From Clostridium sp. CAG:510 (GTDB lineage Bacteria; Bacillota; Clostridia; Lachnospirales; Lachnospiraceae), in contig FR880820.1 of the NCBI GenBank assembly GCA_000434615.1, positions 38,962 through 51,035 on the forward strand: a stretch of DNA of 12,074 nt. The letters run 5' to 3'. A program made the position numbers and the translations under genes. The number at the start of each line of letters is the position of its first letter. The stretch's first letter is position 1. The notes beneath the pieces are model-generated. The model searched no databases, had not been told where the DNA came from, and worked only from the letters and a program-made list of their open reading frames with translations. Below are positions 1-6,542 of this stretch, one piece after another.

Positions 1-516
1 GCAACGGTAAAGGGCTCTTCCGATAACTTTGTCATTAAAATCACGGAGGATTCAGCCGCTTCCGAAGCAGTTGTGAAGGCTCTGATGGATGAATACGGCA
101 GTCTTGATAATGTAAAATATTTCCCGATGGATATTTCCCTTTACGATTCCACCGGCAAGACCAAGATTACCGATACCACGGGATTGTCCATTTCCATAAC
201 ACTGCCGTTGCCGGATTCCATGATTACCTATGCCGGCAACAACAAGGTAGCGGGTGTGGTCAACGACAAGTTAGATAAGCTGACACCGAAATTCACCACC
301 ATTGACGGAGTATCCTGTGTAACCTTTACCGCAGAGCATTTTTCACCGTATGTGATTTATGTCAATACCAGCCAGCTTACGGCAAACGGTGTAACGGACA
401 GTTCCCCTAAGACCGGAGATATTTCTCCCAAGTGGTTTGCGGTGATTGCCCTGACCGGTATGGCAGTTATTCTGTTTGTAAAGAAGGACAGAGTGTACAA
501 AAAGGTTCCTGCATAA
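1..516 (+). CDS. C-terminal part of a sortase-anchored cell-surface protein (5' truncated)
   Basis: The frame is open from base 1 to the TAA at 514-516, so this is the last 171 codons of a longer gene cut by the window edge. The tail has the layout of a cell-wall anchor: a SPKTGD motif (403-420, an LPXTG-like variant common in clostridia), a hydrophobic helix (WFAVIALTGMAVILFV, about 430-480), and a basic end with KKDR and KK. A sortase would cleave within the motif and attach the protein to peptidoglycan. The part before the anchor looks like a beta-rich domain ending in the segment ITLPLPDSM and the block HFSPYVIYV. It resembles the C-terminal domain of the next gene product, so this may also be an LRR or adhesin-type protein. 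The N-terminal domains, and hence the function, lie outside the window. The next gene follows after a 39-base gap with no clear terminator, so the two may be cotranscribed. Confidence 0.85.
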   Translation, partial: ATVKGSSDNFVIKITEDSAASEAVVKALMDEYGSLDNVKYFPMDISLYDSTGKTKITDTTGLSISITLPLPDSMITYAGNNKVAGVVNDKLDKLTPKFTTIDGVSCVTFTAEHFSPYVIYVNTSQLTANGVTDSSPKTGDISPKWFAVIALTGMAVILFVKKDRVYKKVPA

Positions 517-555
517 ATTGGGGCAAGCTCCGGTTTGAAAGATAAAGGAAAGCTT

Positions 556-2112
556 ATGAAAAGATATGGAAAAGGTATGCTTGCCGTACTGCTTTCCGTG
601 ATACTGTCAGCAGGCGCGTTTACTTCTACAAAAGCGGAAGGAGCGTCTGCCGGCAAAAGCAAGGAAATCGGAAGCAGCTATGTGGTAGGCAACAAGGCTT
701 TTATCTTCTACCGGGATAAAAGCACGGAGGACTCCGGCATGGAAACGGGCGGCAATGACGGCTCCGTAAGTACCGGGGACAGTGACAACAGTATAGAAAT
801 AACACCTTTAAAAAAGAATGAAGGCATCAGCAAACGCACCGTGACAGAGGACGGAAAGGTGGCAGCCCGCGCCTATTACAAAAGTAAGGGTCTGTCCGGA
901 TATGCTTTTCCCAATGTCACGTATGTGGGAGAATTGTCCTATGCCCGCAGTAATCTGTGGGAAGCGGTGCTTCCGTACGGATTAAAAACCATCGGCTACG
1001 GTGCTTTTTATCATTGCGACAGGCTCACCAAGGTACAGATACCGGTGACGGTAACGGAGATTGCACCCAAGGCATTTTCCCAGAGTGCCTGGTTAAAGAA
1101 CTGGCTTGCAGGCACGGGCGATGATTTCCTAATTGTGGGCGACGGTATTTTACTTGCCTACCGGGGAGAGGCGGAAGAAGTAACCATTCCCGAAGGGGTA
1201 AAGAAAATCGGACCGGAAGTGTTTATGGGCGATACCCGGATAACATCGGTGGTTCTGCCGGATTCCGTTACGGAGGTGGGAGAAGCCGCTTTTTATAACT
1301 GCAGCAATCTTACGACGGTGACAGGCGGAAGCGGGCTTGCCAAAATAGCGGACAGGGCATTTGCCGGCTGTCCCGTAAGCGGCTTCGTCATCGGGGCAGG
1401 CGTGAAGGAACTGGGTCTGCGGTGCATTGACTTTACGGACACGGCGCTTCCGGAAGAAGAATGCTTTGTGGTGTTTGAAAGTACGGACGCATTGCCGGTT
1501 GTTTCCTATGAAGAGACAGCGGAAAAAATGGCAAATACCTCTTACCGGGATGTGTGCCTGAAGGGCGTGAACCGTATAGAGCATACGGAAGAAAAAACGG
1601 ACGAAGAGTTTACCCCCTATCTGCAGCTTACGGAGGCGGAAGAGGGATTAAAAATAAACAATCAGGTAAGCGGCAAGGTTACGGCGGATTTTACGGGAAA
1701 GGGTTCCTACGTGCTTACGGCAGTGGAACAGGAAAGCTCCGATGCGGTGGAAACGGCATATGAGAGCCTGTACGGAGGCAGACCGGAGGGAGAAAAACTT
1801 ACGGTAACGTTTTCCCTTACGGATGCGGCGTATCCGGTTCCCATAGAGCAGCTTAACAAAGGAAAACTCACCCTTAATGTGACACTGCCCGATTACTTGA
1901 AATACAGCGATATCCGTGTCCTTACCGTGGATAAGGAAGGACAGTTGGAAAACATTTCCTACACGGGAGAGGAAGGAAAGATAAGCTTTCCCGTTACCCA
2001 TACGGGCGATTACGTGTTTCTGAGTGTGAGTGACAGTAAGGTTTACGGACAGACAAAGGTAAACGGCGGACAGGCCGTCATAGAACGGAACAAAGACTTC
2101 GGCATAGAATAA
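556..2112 (+). CDS. Secreted BspA-type leucine-rich-repeat (LRR_5) protein
   Basis: The product is 518 aa from the ATG at 556, chosen because AAAGGAA (544-550) sits 6 bases upstream; a TTG at 535 would add seven residues but lacks such a site. Residues 1-28 form a signal peptide: basic MKRYGK, a hydrophobic core of L/V/A, then a likely cleavage near TKAEG. After a Gly/Ser/Asp-rich low-complexity linker (about 55-80), residues 115-295 carry BspA/LRR_5 repeats, recognisable as recurring GLKTIGYGAFYHCDRLTKV, GVKKIGPEVFMGDTRITSV and SVTEVGEAAFYNCSNLTTV units. Residues about 375-495 form a separate C-terminal domain (motifs LNVTLPDYL and HTGDYVFLSV) related to the end of the preceding surface protein. 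No PKTGD anchor or C-terminal membrane helix is present, so the protein is probably released or held non-covalently. BspA repeats usually mediate protein or host binding; the ligand here is unknown. Confidence 0.85.
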   Translation: MKRYGKGMLAVLLSVILSAGAFTSTKAEGASAGKSKEIGSSYVVGNKAFIFYRDKSTEDSGMETGGNDGSVSTGDSDNSIEITPLKKNEGISKRTVTEDGKVAARAYYKSKGLSGYAFPNVTYVGELSYARSNLWEAVLPYGLKTIGYGAFYHCDRLTKVQIPVTVTEIAPKAFSQSAWLKNWLAGTGDDFLIVGDGILLAYRGEAEEVTIPEGVKKIGPEVFMGDTRITSVVLPDSVTEVGEAAFYNCSNLTTVTGGSGLAKIADRAFAGCPVSGFVIGAGVKELGLRCIDFTDTALPEEECFVVFESTDALPVVSYEETAEKMANTSYRDVCLKGVNRIEHTEEKTDEEFTPYLQLTEAEEGLKINNQVSGKVTADFTGKGSYVLTAVEQESSDAVETAYESLYGGRPEGEKLTVTFSLTDAAYPVPIEQLNKGKLTLNVTLPDYLKYSDIRVLTVDKEGQLENISYTGEEGKISFPVTHTGDYVFLSVSDSKVYGQTKVNGGQAVIERNKDFGIE

Positions 2113-2135
2113 GAAAAAAGCCGGAGTCTTTTTTT
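2092..2135 (+). terminator. Rho-independent terminator overlapping the LRR gene stop codon
   Basis: AAAGACTTCGGC (2092-2103) pairs with GCCGGAGTCTTT (2120-2131) as a 12-bp stem with one G-T wobble, a 16-base loop, and a run of seven T at 2129-2135. The left arm is inside the last codons of the LRR gene and its TAA (2110-2112) is in the loop. The T-run directly touches the ATG of the next gene, and the only SD-like sequence for that gene (GGAG, 2123-2126) is in the right arm. Pairing and T-tract are read directly from the sequence; termination efficiency is inferred. Confidence 0.8.
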
Positions 2136-3050
2136 ATGTTTATAGCAAGAAAACAGATTGGATGCGAGGACTTTACCGGAAAAGCCGGCGGTGAGGGCAT
2201 AACCATAGCCGTGCTGGACACCGGTATTTCCACGCATCCCGATTTCGGAGGGAGAATACTGGCATTCCGGGACTTTGTGAACGACATGCCATATGTATAT
2301 GACGACAGCGGACACGGCACCCACGTGTGCGGGATTGCTGCGGGAAACGGTCTGCTTTCGAGGGGCAGATACCGGGGCGTGGCACCGGGGGCGAGCCTGG
2401 TTGTGGGAAAGGTCTTAAACGAGCAGGGGGACGGCAGTGTGGATGCCATGCTTAAAGGACTTTCCTGGATTTTGGAAAACAAAGACAGATGGAAAATACG
2501 CATCGTGAATATCTCGGTGGGATTCGGCGGCACGATGCCGGAAAAAAAGGAAATGCTTCTTAGGGTAAAAATGGAGGAAGCATGGGAAGAAGGACTTCTG
2601 GTGATCTGTGCGGCGGGGAACAACGGACCGGCGCCGGGCAGTATTTCCTATATGGGAGAGAGCCCGAGGCTCATTACCGTTGGATGCTATGACAAGGAGA
2701 GGCGAAGCGGAAAGAAGAGCTGCGAAATCTATTCTGCCAGAGGTCGGGAGGGAGTCTTATACCGGAAGCCGGACTTAGTGGCGCCGGGGACGGAAATTGT
2801 GTCCTGCAATGCTTTTTACCGGAAGGCGGGAGCGCGTACCCAGGGAGCTTATACGGCAAAAAGCGGCACATCCATGGCAACGCCCATGGTGAGCGGTTGT
2901 CTGGCACTTTTATTGGAAAAATATCCGGATTTAAGCAAGGAGCAGGCAAAGTACCGGCTGCTTAAGGGCTGCGTCAGGCTAAAAGAACCGGACAATTTAC
3001 AGGGGTATGGCATGCTGCATGTGAAAAGGGTATTGACAGACTCGGTATGA
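2136..3050 (+). CDS. Subtilisin-like serine protease (S8 family), compact, no signal peptide
   Basis: This 304-aa protein has the complete S8 catalytic set: Asp28 in AVLDTGIS, His60 in DDSGHGTHVCG, the oxyanion Asn162 in AAGNNG and nucleophile Ser246 in GTSMATPMVSG. Its length matches the bare subtilase catalytic domain. Residues 5-27 already align with the segment just before the catalytic Asp in subtilisins, so there is no room for a signal peptide or an I9 propeptide. That resembles intracellular subtilisin-like proteases, which act in the cytoplasm, rather than the secreted kind. Cysteines are present (Cys10, Cys65, Cys158, Cys184, Cys196, Cys224, Cys255, Cys279), also more typical of a cytoplasmic enzyme. 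The ATG at 2136 has only a GGAG nine bases upstream, buried in the preceding terminator stem. The substrate is unknown. The last codons contain the -35 box of the next operon, and the stop is TGA at 3048-3050. Confidence 0.9.
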   Translation: MFIARKQIGCEDFTGKAGGEGITIAVLDTGISTHPDFGGRILAFRDFVNDMPYVYDDSGHGTHVCGIAAGNGLLSRGRYRGVAPGASLVVGKVLNEQGDGSVDAMLKGLSWILENKDRWKIRIVNISVGFGGTMPEKKEMLLRVKMEEAWEEGLLVICAAGNNGPAPGSISYMGESPRLITVGCYDKERRSGKKSCEIYSARGREGVLYRKPDLVAPGTEIVSCNAFYRKAGARTQGAYTAKSGTSMATPMVSGCLALLLEKYPDLSKEQAKYRLLKGCVRLKEPDNLQGYGMLHVKRVLTDSV

Positions 3051-3061
3051 TTGTATACAAT
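3033..3061 (+). promoter_or_regulatory. Sigma-A promoter of the citrate synthase-like / GntR / icd operon
   Basis: TTGACA (3033-3038) and TACAAT (3056-3061) are separated by exactly 17 bases, giving 11 of 12 matches to the vegetative consensus. The -35 lies in the last codons of the protease gene. Transcription should start near 3068, leaving a leader of about 33 bases before the ATG at 3101. This rules out the upstream in-frame ATG at 3047, which lies between -35 and -10. Confidence 0.8.
3050..3061. promoter_or_regulatory. Perfect 12-bp palindrome over the -10 box, candidate GntR/FCD operator
   Basis: ATTGTATACAAT is a perfect inverted repeat that ends with the -10 hexamer. Operators of FadR-subfamily GntR regulators are often short palindromes with a central GTATAC, such as the TGGTATACCA core of UxuR/ExuR sites. 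A GntR/FCD protein is encoded as the second gene of this operon, so autorepression by blocking RNA polymerase is the simplest reading. The palindrome is seen; its use as an operator is inferred. Confidence 0.55.
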
Positions 3062-3100
3062 TATACGAGATTTAACAATAGAAGAAAGAGGCTTCCAATC

Positions 3101-4513
3101 ATGAGAGAAAATGAAACATTTGACAATCGTCCGGTGAACATGAATACGAGAAATAATCTTCTGGAAATAGAAGAGCATATGTATATTCTGGATGATGTGG
3201 AGAAACCCAATGTATTCCGAAATATGTTTCCTTATTCCGAGATACCGAAGATACCTTTCAACGACAGAATTGTGCCTCACAATATGCCTAAGGATATCTG
3301 GATTACCGATACCACCTTCCGTGACGGACAGCAGTCAAGAGCGCCGTATACCACGGAGCAGATTGTGACTATTTACGATTATCTGCATAAGCTGGGCGGT
3401 CCCAACGGTATGATCCGTGCTTCGGAATTCTTCCTTTACAGCAAAAAGGACAGGGATGCGGTCTATAAATGTATGGAGAGGGGCTATGAGTTCCCCGAAG
3501 TAACCAGCTGGATCCGCGCCAGTAAGGAAGACTTTAAATTAGTAAAAGAAATCGGTATGAAAGAAACCGGTATTTTAGTAAGCTGCTCCGACTATCACAT
3601 TTTCTTAAAGCTTAAGATGACAAGAAAACAGGCGATGGAGCATTATTTAAGCGTTATCAAGGAGTGTCTGGAAGAGGGCATCAGCCCCAGATGCCACTTA
3701 GAGGATATCACCAGAGCGGATATTTACGGCTATGTGGTACCGTTCTGCTTAGAGCTTATGAAGCTGCAGGAGGAATATAAAATACCCATCAAGGTGCGCG
3801 CCTGCGATACCATGGGCTACGGGGTCAACTATCCCGGCGCCGTTATTCCCCGAAGCGTACAGGGTATCATTTACGCCCTGCATACAAATGCCAGCGTTCC
3901 CCATGCCAACCTGGAATGGCACGGACACAACGATTTCTACAAGGCAGTTTCCAACTCCACCACGGCATGGCTGTACGGCTGCTCCGGCGTCAATACCTCC
4001 CTTTTCGGTATCGGCGAACGTACCGGCAACACGCCTCTGGAAGCCATGGTATTTGAATATGCCCAGCTCCGCGGCAGCTTAAACGGTATGGATACCACGG
4101 TCATTACCGAACTGGCAGAGTATTATGAGAAGGAAATCGGTTATCATATTCCGGAAAGAACGCCCTTCGTCGGAAAGAATTTCAATGTAACGAGAGCCGG
4201 TATCCATGCGGACGGACTTCTGAAAAACGAAGAGATTTACAATATCTTCGATACGGAAAAATTCTTGAACAGACCTGTTCTGTGCGCAGTTTCCAATACC
4301 TCCGGTCTTGCCGGCATTGCCCACTGGATTAATACCTATTACAAGTTAAAAGAAGAGCAGCATGTGGACAAGAACAGTGAGCTGGTACATGAAATCAAGA
4401 AGTGGGTGGATGCCCAGTATGCGGACGGACGTGTAACGGTTCTGACCGATGAAGAACTGGTGAAAGTGATTAATGAAATCTGTGAAGAGAAGCATCTTAC
4501 CATCGGAAAATAA
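3101..4513 (+). CDS. HMGL-family acyl-CoA/2-oxoacid condensing enzyme, probable Re-citrate synthase
   Basis: This 470-aa enzyme belongs to the DRE-TIM (HMGL-like) family with isopropylmalate and homocitrate synthases. From the ATG at 3101, signature 1 is TDTTFRDGQQS (69-79), the divalent-metal HxH motif is WHGHND (273-278), and the glycine loop is GIGERTGNTPLE (about 303-314). AGIHADGLLKN (366-376) is the motif seen in homocitrate-synthase-like members. After it come only about 95 residues, too few for a full LeuA leucine-binding domain, so a leucine-feedback-inhibited LeuA is unlikely. Isocitrate dehydrogenase lies two genes downstream. Clostridial Re-citrate synthases, as in Clostridium kluyveri, are IPMS-like proteins, and the C. 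acetobutylicum homologue is encoded next to aconitase and icd. The inferred reaction is acetyl-CoA plus oxaloacetate to citrate. Homocitrate or isopropylmalate synthase remain alternatives. The start was chosen from the promoter position and an AGAGG at 3087-3091. Confidence 0.75.
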   Translation: MRENETFDNRPVNMNTRNNLLEIEEHMYILDDVEKPNVFRNMFPYSEIPKIPFNDRIVPHNMPKDIWITDTTFRDGQQSRAPYTTEQIVTIYDYLHKLGGPNGMIRASEFFLYSKKDRDAVYKCMERGYEFPEVTSWIRASKEDFKLVKEIGMKETGILVSCSDYHIFLKLKMTRKQAMEHYLSVIKECLEEGISPRCHLEDITRADIYGYVVPFCLELMKLQEEYKIPIKVRACDTMGYGVNYPGAVIPRSVQGIIYALHTNASVPHANLEWHGHNDFYKAVSNSTTAWLYGCSGVNTSLFGIGERTGNTPLEAMVFEYAQLRGSLNGMDTTVITELAEYYEKEIGYHIPERTPFVGKNFNVTRAGIHADGLLKNEEIYNIFDTEKFLNRPVLCAVSNTSGLAGIAHWINTYYKLKEEQHVDKNSELVHEIKKWVDAQYADGRVTVLTDEELVKVINEICEEKHLTIGK

Positions 4514-4552
4514 CCCGGGAAATGCAGCTTTGCAGACAGATGGGAGCAAACA

Positions 4553-5284
4553 TTGGAAAAGTATGATGTGAAGCAGGAAGTGACGGACAAGTACTCCCTG
4601 CGGGGGCGTATTTTCCATAAGTTAAGGGAGGATATCCTGAACGGAAAATATGCCGATTATGAGGAATTGAAAGAAGTTGCCATCGGAGAAGAAATGGGTG
4701 TCAGCCGTACCCCTGTCCGGGAAGCCTTCCGGCAGCTGGAGTTAGAAGGGCTCATCCAGATAATCCCCAACAAAGGCGCTTATGTAACCGGTATTACGGA
4801 AAAGGATGTGAAGGACATCTATATGATACGTTCTCGTCTGGAGGGGCTGTGCGCCAGATGGGCAACGGAGCACATTACAAAGGAACAGCTTGATGAGCTG
4901 GAGGAATGTGTGTACCTTGCCAAGTTCCATGCTTCGAAAGGACATATGGAACAGCTTCCCGAACTGGACAACCGGTTTCATGAAATTTTATACGAAGCCT
5001 GCGATTCCAAAATGCTGGAGCACCAGCTGAGGGATTTCCACGCCTATGTACTGCGGGTGCGCAGAAAAACCCTTTCCACACCGGAACGGAGCATGGCGTC
5101 CAACGAAGAGCATGAGAAAATCATGCTGGCAATCAAGGACAGAAATGCCGACGAGGCGGAACGGCTTGCCCATATGCATATGATAAATGCCTATGAAAAC
5201 ATGGTAAAGAACGGCTTACATGAAGCCTATGAAAACAATGCAGCAGCGAAACAGGAAAAAGAAAGCGAGGACACAGCAAAATGA
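4553..5284 (+). CDS. GntR-family transcriptional regulator, FadR/FCD subfamily
   Basis: The product is 243 aa from a TTG start at 4553 preceded by GGGAG (4542-4546) at six bases; no in-frame ATG fits as well. Residues 14-82 are a GntR winged helix-turn-helix: LRGRIFHKLREDIL, then EEMGVSRTPVREAFRQLELEGLI, with the wing at NKGAYVTG. Residues about 85-215 are the helical FCD ligand-binding domain. Candidate metal and ligand residues are Asp139 and His143 (ELDNRFHEIL), His187 (NEEHEKI) and His207 or His209 (AHMHM). Such domains commonly sense small carboxylates or organic acids, so citrate, isocitrate or 2-oxoglutarate are natural candidates here, but this is inference. The gene starts 39 bases after the citrate synthase-like gene and overlaps icd by four bases (ATGA), so it is cotranscribed with both. 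The palindrome at 3050-3061 is its likely target. The C-terminus is a charged tail (about 225-243). Confidence 0.9.
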   Translation: MEKYDVKQEVTDKYSLRGRIFHKLREDILNGKYADYEELKEVAIGEEMGVSRTPVREAFRQLELEGLIQIIPNKGAYVTGITEKDVKDIYMIRSRLEGLCARWATEHITKEQLDELEECVYLAKFHASKGHMEQLPELDNRFHEILYEACDSKMLEHQLRDFHAYVLRVRRKTLSTPERSMASNEEHEKIMLAIKDRNADEAERLAHMHMINAYENMVKNGLHEAYENNAAAKQEKESEDTAK

Positions 5285-6486
5285 GTAAAATTCAGATGAC
5301 TACCCCTTTGGTGGAAATGGACGGAGATGAAATGACAAGAATCCTTTGGAAGATGATCAAGGATGAACTGTTGTTGCCCTTTATTGATTTGAAGACCGAG
5401 TACTATGACCTTGGTCTGGAATACCGCAACGAAACCAACGACCAGGTAACCGTGGACAGCGCCAATGCCACCTTAAAGTACGGAGTAGCCGTAAAGTGTG
5501 CGACCATTACCCCCAATGCGGCGCGTATGACGGAGTACAACTTAAAAGAAATGTGGAAGAGCCCCAACGGCACCATCCGTGCCATTTTAGACGGCACCGT
5601 ATTCCGTACCCCCATCGTGGTAAAGGGCATCGAACCCTGCGTAAAGAACTGGAAAAAGCCCATTACGCTGGCAAGACATGCTTACGGCGATGTTTATAAG
5701 AATACCGAAATGAAGATTGCGGGTCCCGGAAAGGCAGAACTGGTATTTACCGCAGAGGACGGCACCGAGACCAGGGAGCTGATACATAACTTTACCGGCG
5801 CAGGCGTGCTGCAGGGCATGCACAACACTGACAAGTCCATCACCAGCTTTGCAAGAGCATGCTTTTCCTATGCATTGGACTTAAAGCAGGATTTATGGTT
5901 TGCCACAAAGGATACCATTTCCAAAAAGTATGACCATACCTTCAAGGATATTTTTGCTGAGGTTTACGAAAACGAATACAAGGCGAAATTTGAGGAAGCC
6001 GGCATTACCTATTTCTACACCCTGATTGACGATGCGGTAGCAAGAGTCATGAAAGCAGAGGGCGGCTTTATCTGGGCATGCAAGAACTACGACGGCGATG
6101 TAATGTCCGATATGGTTTCTTCCGCGTTCGGTTCCCTCGCCATGATGACTTCCGTACTGGTTTCCCCGAACGGCGTATACGAATACGAAGCCGCACACGG
6201 AACCGTACAGCGTCATTACTACAAGCACTTAAAGGGAGAGGAAACCTCCACAAACTCCGTAGCAACCATTTTTGCATGGACCGGAGCATTGAGAAAGCGC
6301 GGCGAGTTAGACGGCATCAAGGAACTGGTAGAATTTGCGGATAAGCTGGAAAAGGCAACCCTTTCCACCATTGAAAGCGGCAGAATGACCAAGGACCTTG
6401 CCCTGATTACCTCCTTAAAGGATGTCACCGTATTAAACAGCGAGAACTTTATCAAAGAAATCCGTAAAACATACGAAGCAATGTAA
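5281..6486 (+). CDS. icd: Isocitrate dehydrogenase, NADP-dependent, eukaryote-like type
   Basis: This 401-aa protein catalyses oxidative decarboxylation of isocitrate to 2-oxoglutarate in the cytoplasm, supplying glutamate carbon and NADPH. The N-terminus has EMDGDEMTR, typical of the homodimeric eukaryote-type IDH subfamily rather than E. coli Icd. Substrate-binding residues are in KSPNGTIR (93-100; Ser94, Asn96, Arg100), Arg109 and Arg132 (ARHAYGD). The metal aspartates lie in YDGDVMSD (Asp273, Asp277), with Asp250/Asp251 contributed across the dimer. EAAHGTVQRHY (303-313), with Arg311 and His312, matches the NADP-phosphate-binding region of this subfamily. The length is normal for the subfamily and no key residue is missing. 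Its ATG overlaps the TGA of the GntR gene (ATGA), which suggests translational coupling; GAGG at 5267-5270 is a rather distant SD. It is the last gene of the operon and is followed by a hairpin. Confidence 0.95.
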   Translation: MSKIQMTTPLVEMDGDEMTRILWKMIKDELLLPFIDLKTEYYDLGLEYRNETNDQVTVDSANATLKYGVAVKCATITPNAARMTEYNLKEMWKSPNGTIRAILDGTVFRTPIVVKGIEPCVKNWKKPITLARHAYGDVYKNTEMKIAGPGKAELVFTAEDGTETRELIHNFTGAGVLQGMHNTDKSITSFARACFSYALDLKQDLWFATKDTISKKYDHTFKDIFAEVYENEYKAKFEEAGITYFYTLIDDAVARVMKAEGGFIWACKNYDGDVMSDMVSSAFGSLAMMTSVLVSPNGVYEYEAAHGTVQRHYYKHLKGEETSTNSVATIFAWTGALRKRGELDGIKELVEFADKLEKATLSTIESGRMTKDLALITSLKDVTVLNSENFIKEIRKTYEAM

Positions 6487-6510
6487 GAAAAAATATGCAG
6501 TATATGCAGA

Positions 6511-6542
6511 AAAAAGGCTTGCGGTTTATTCCGCAAGCCTTT
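6511..6542. terminator. Bidirectional terminator between icd and the ABC-F gene
   Basis: AAAGGCTTGCGG (6513-6524) and CCGCAAGCCTTT (6531-6542) form a perfect 12-bp stem with a six-base TTTATT loop. On the minus strand it is followed by a run of T (from AAAAA at 6511-6515), giving a proper terminator for the ABC-F gene. On the plus strand only three T follow the GC stem, so termination of icd is probably weaker. The ABC-F stop codon (6526-6528 on the minus strand) is in the loop and one arm is coding. Confidence 0.85.

Noticed and set aside
535..555. TTG at 535 as the start of the LRR protein
   Set aside because: The ATG at 556 has a well-spaced AAAGGAA and gives a standard signal peptide; the TTG has no comparable site.
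2105..2110. TAGAAT as a -10 box for the protease gene
   Set aside because: The hexamer is good but no acceptable -35 lies 16-18 bases upstream, and any transcript would begin inside the terminator loop.
2078..2623. Long minus-strand open frame (181 codons) antisense to the protease, with similar antisense frames over the LRR, icd and nnr genes
   Set aside because: They lie opposite genes with clear family motifs, lack ribosome binding sites and have no recognisable domains; they are by-products of codon usage.
3047..3100. Upstream in-frame ATG at 3047 as the start of the citrate synthase-like gene
   Set aside because: It lies between the -35 and -10 boxes, so it would not be in the mRNA from that promoter, and the 18 extra residues are basic and unlike the family.
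6494..6509. Two tandem ATGCAG units after icd as a regulatory repeat
   Set aside because: Two short copies just before a terminator are not enough to support a repeat element.
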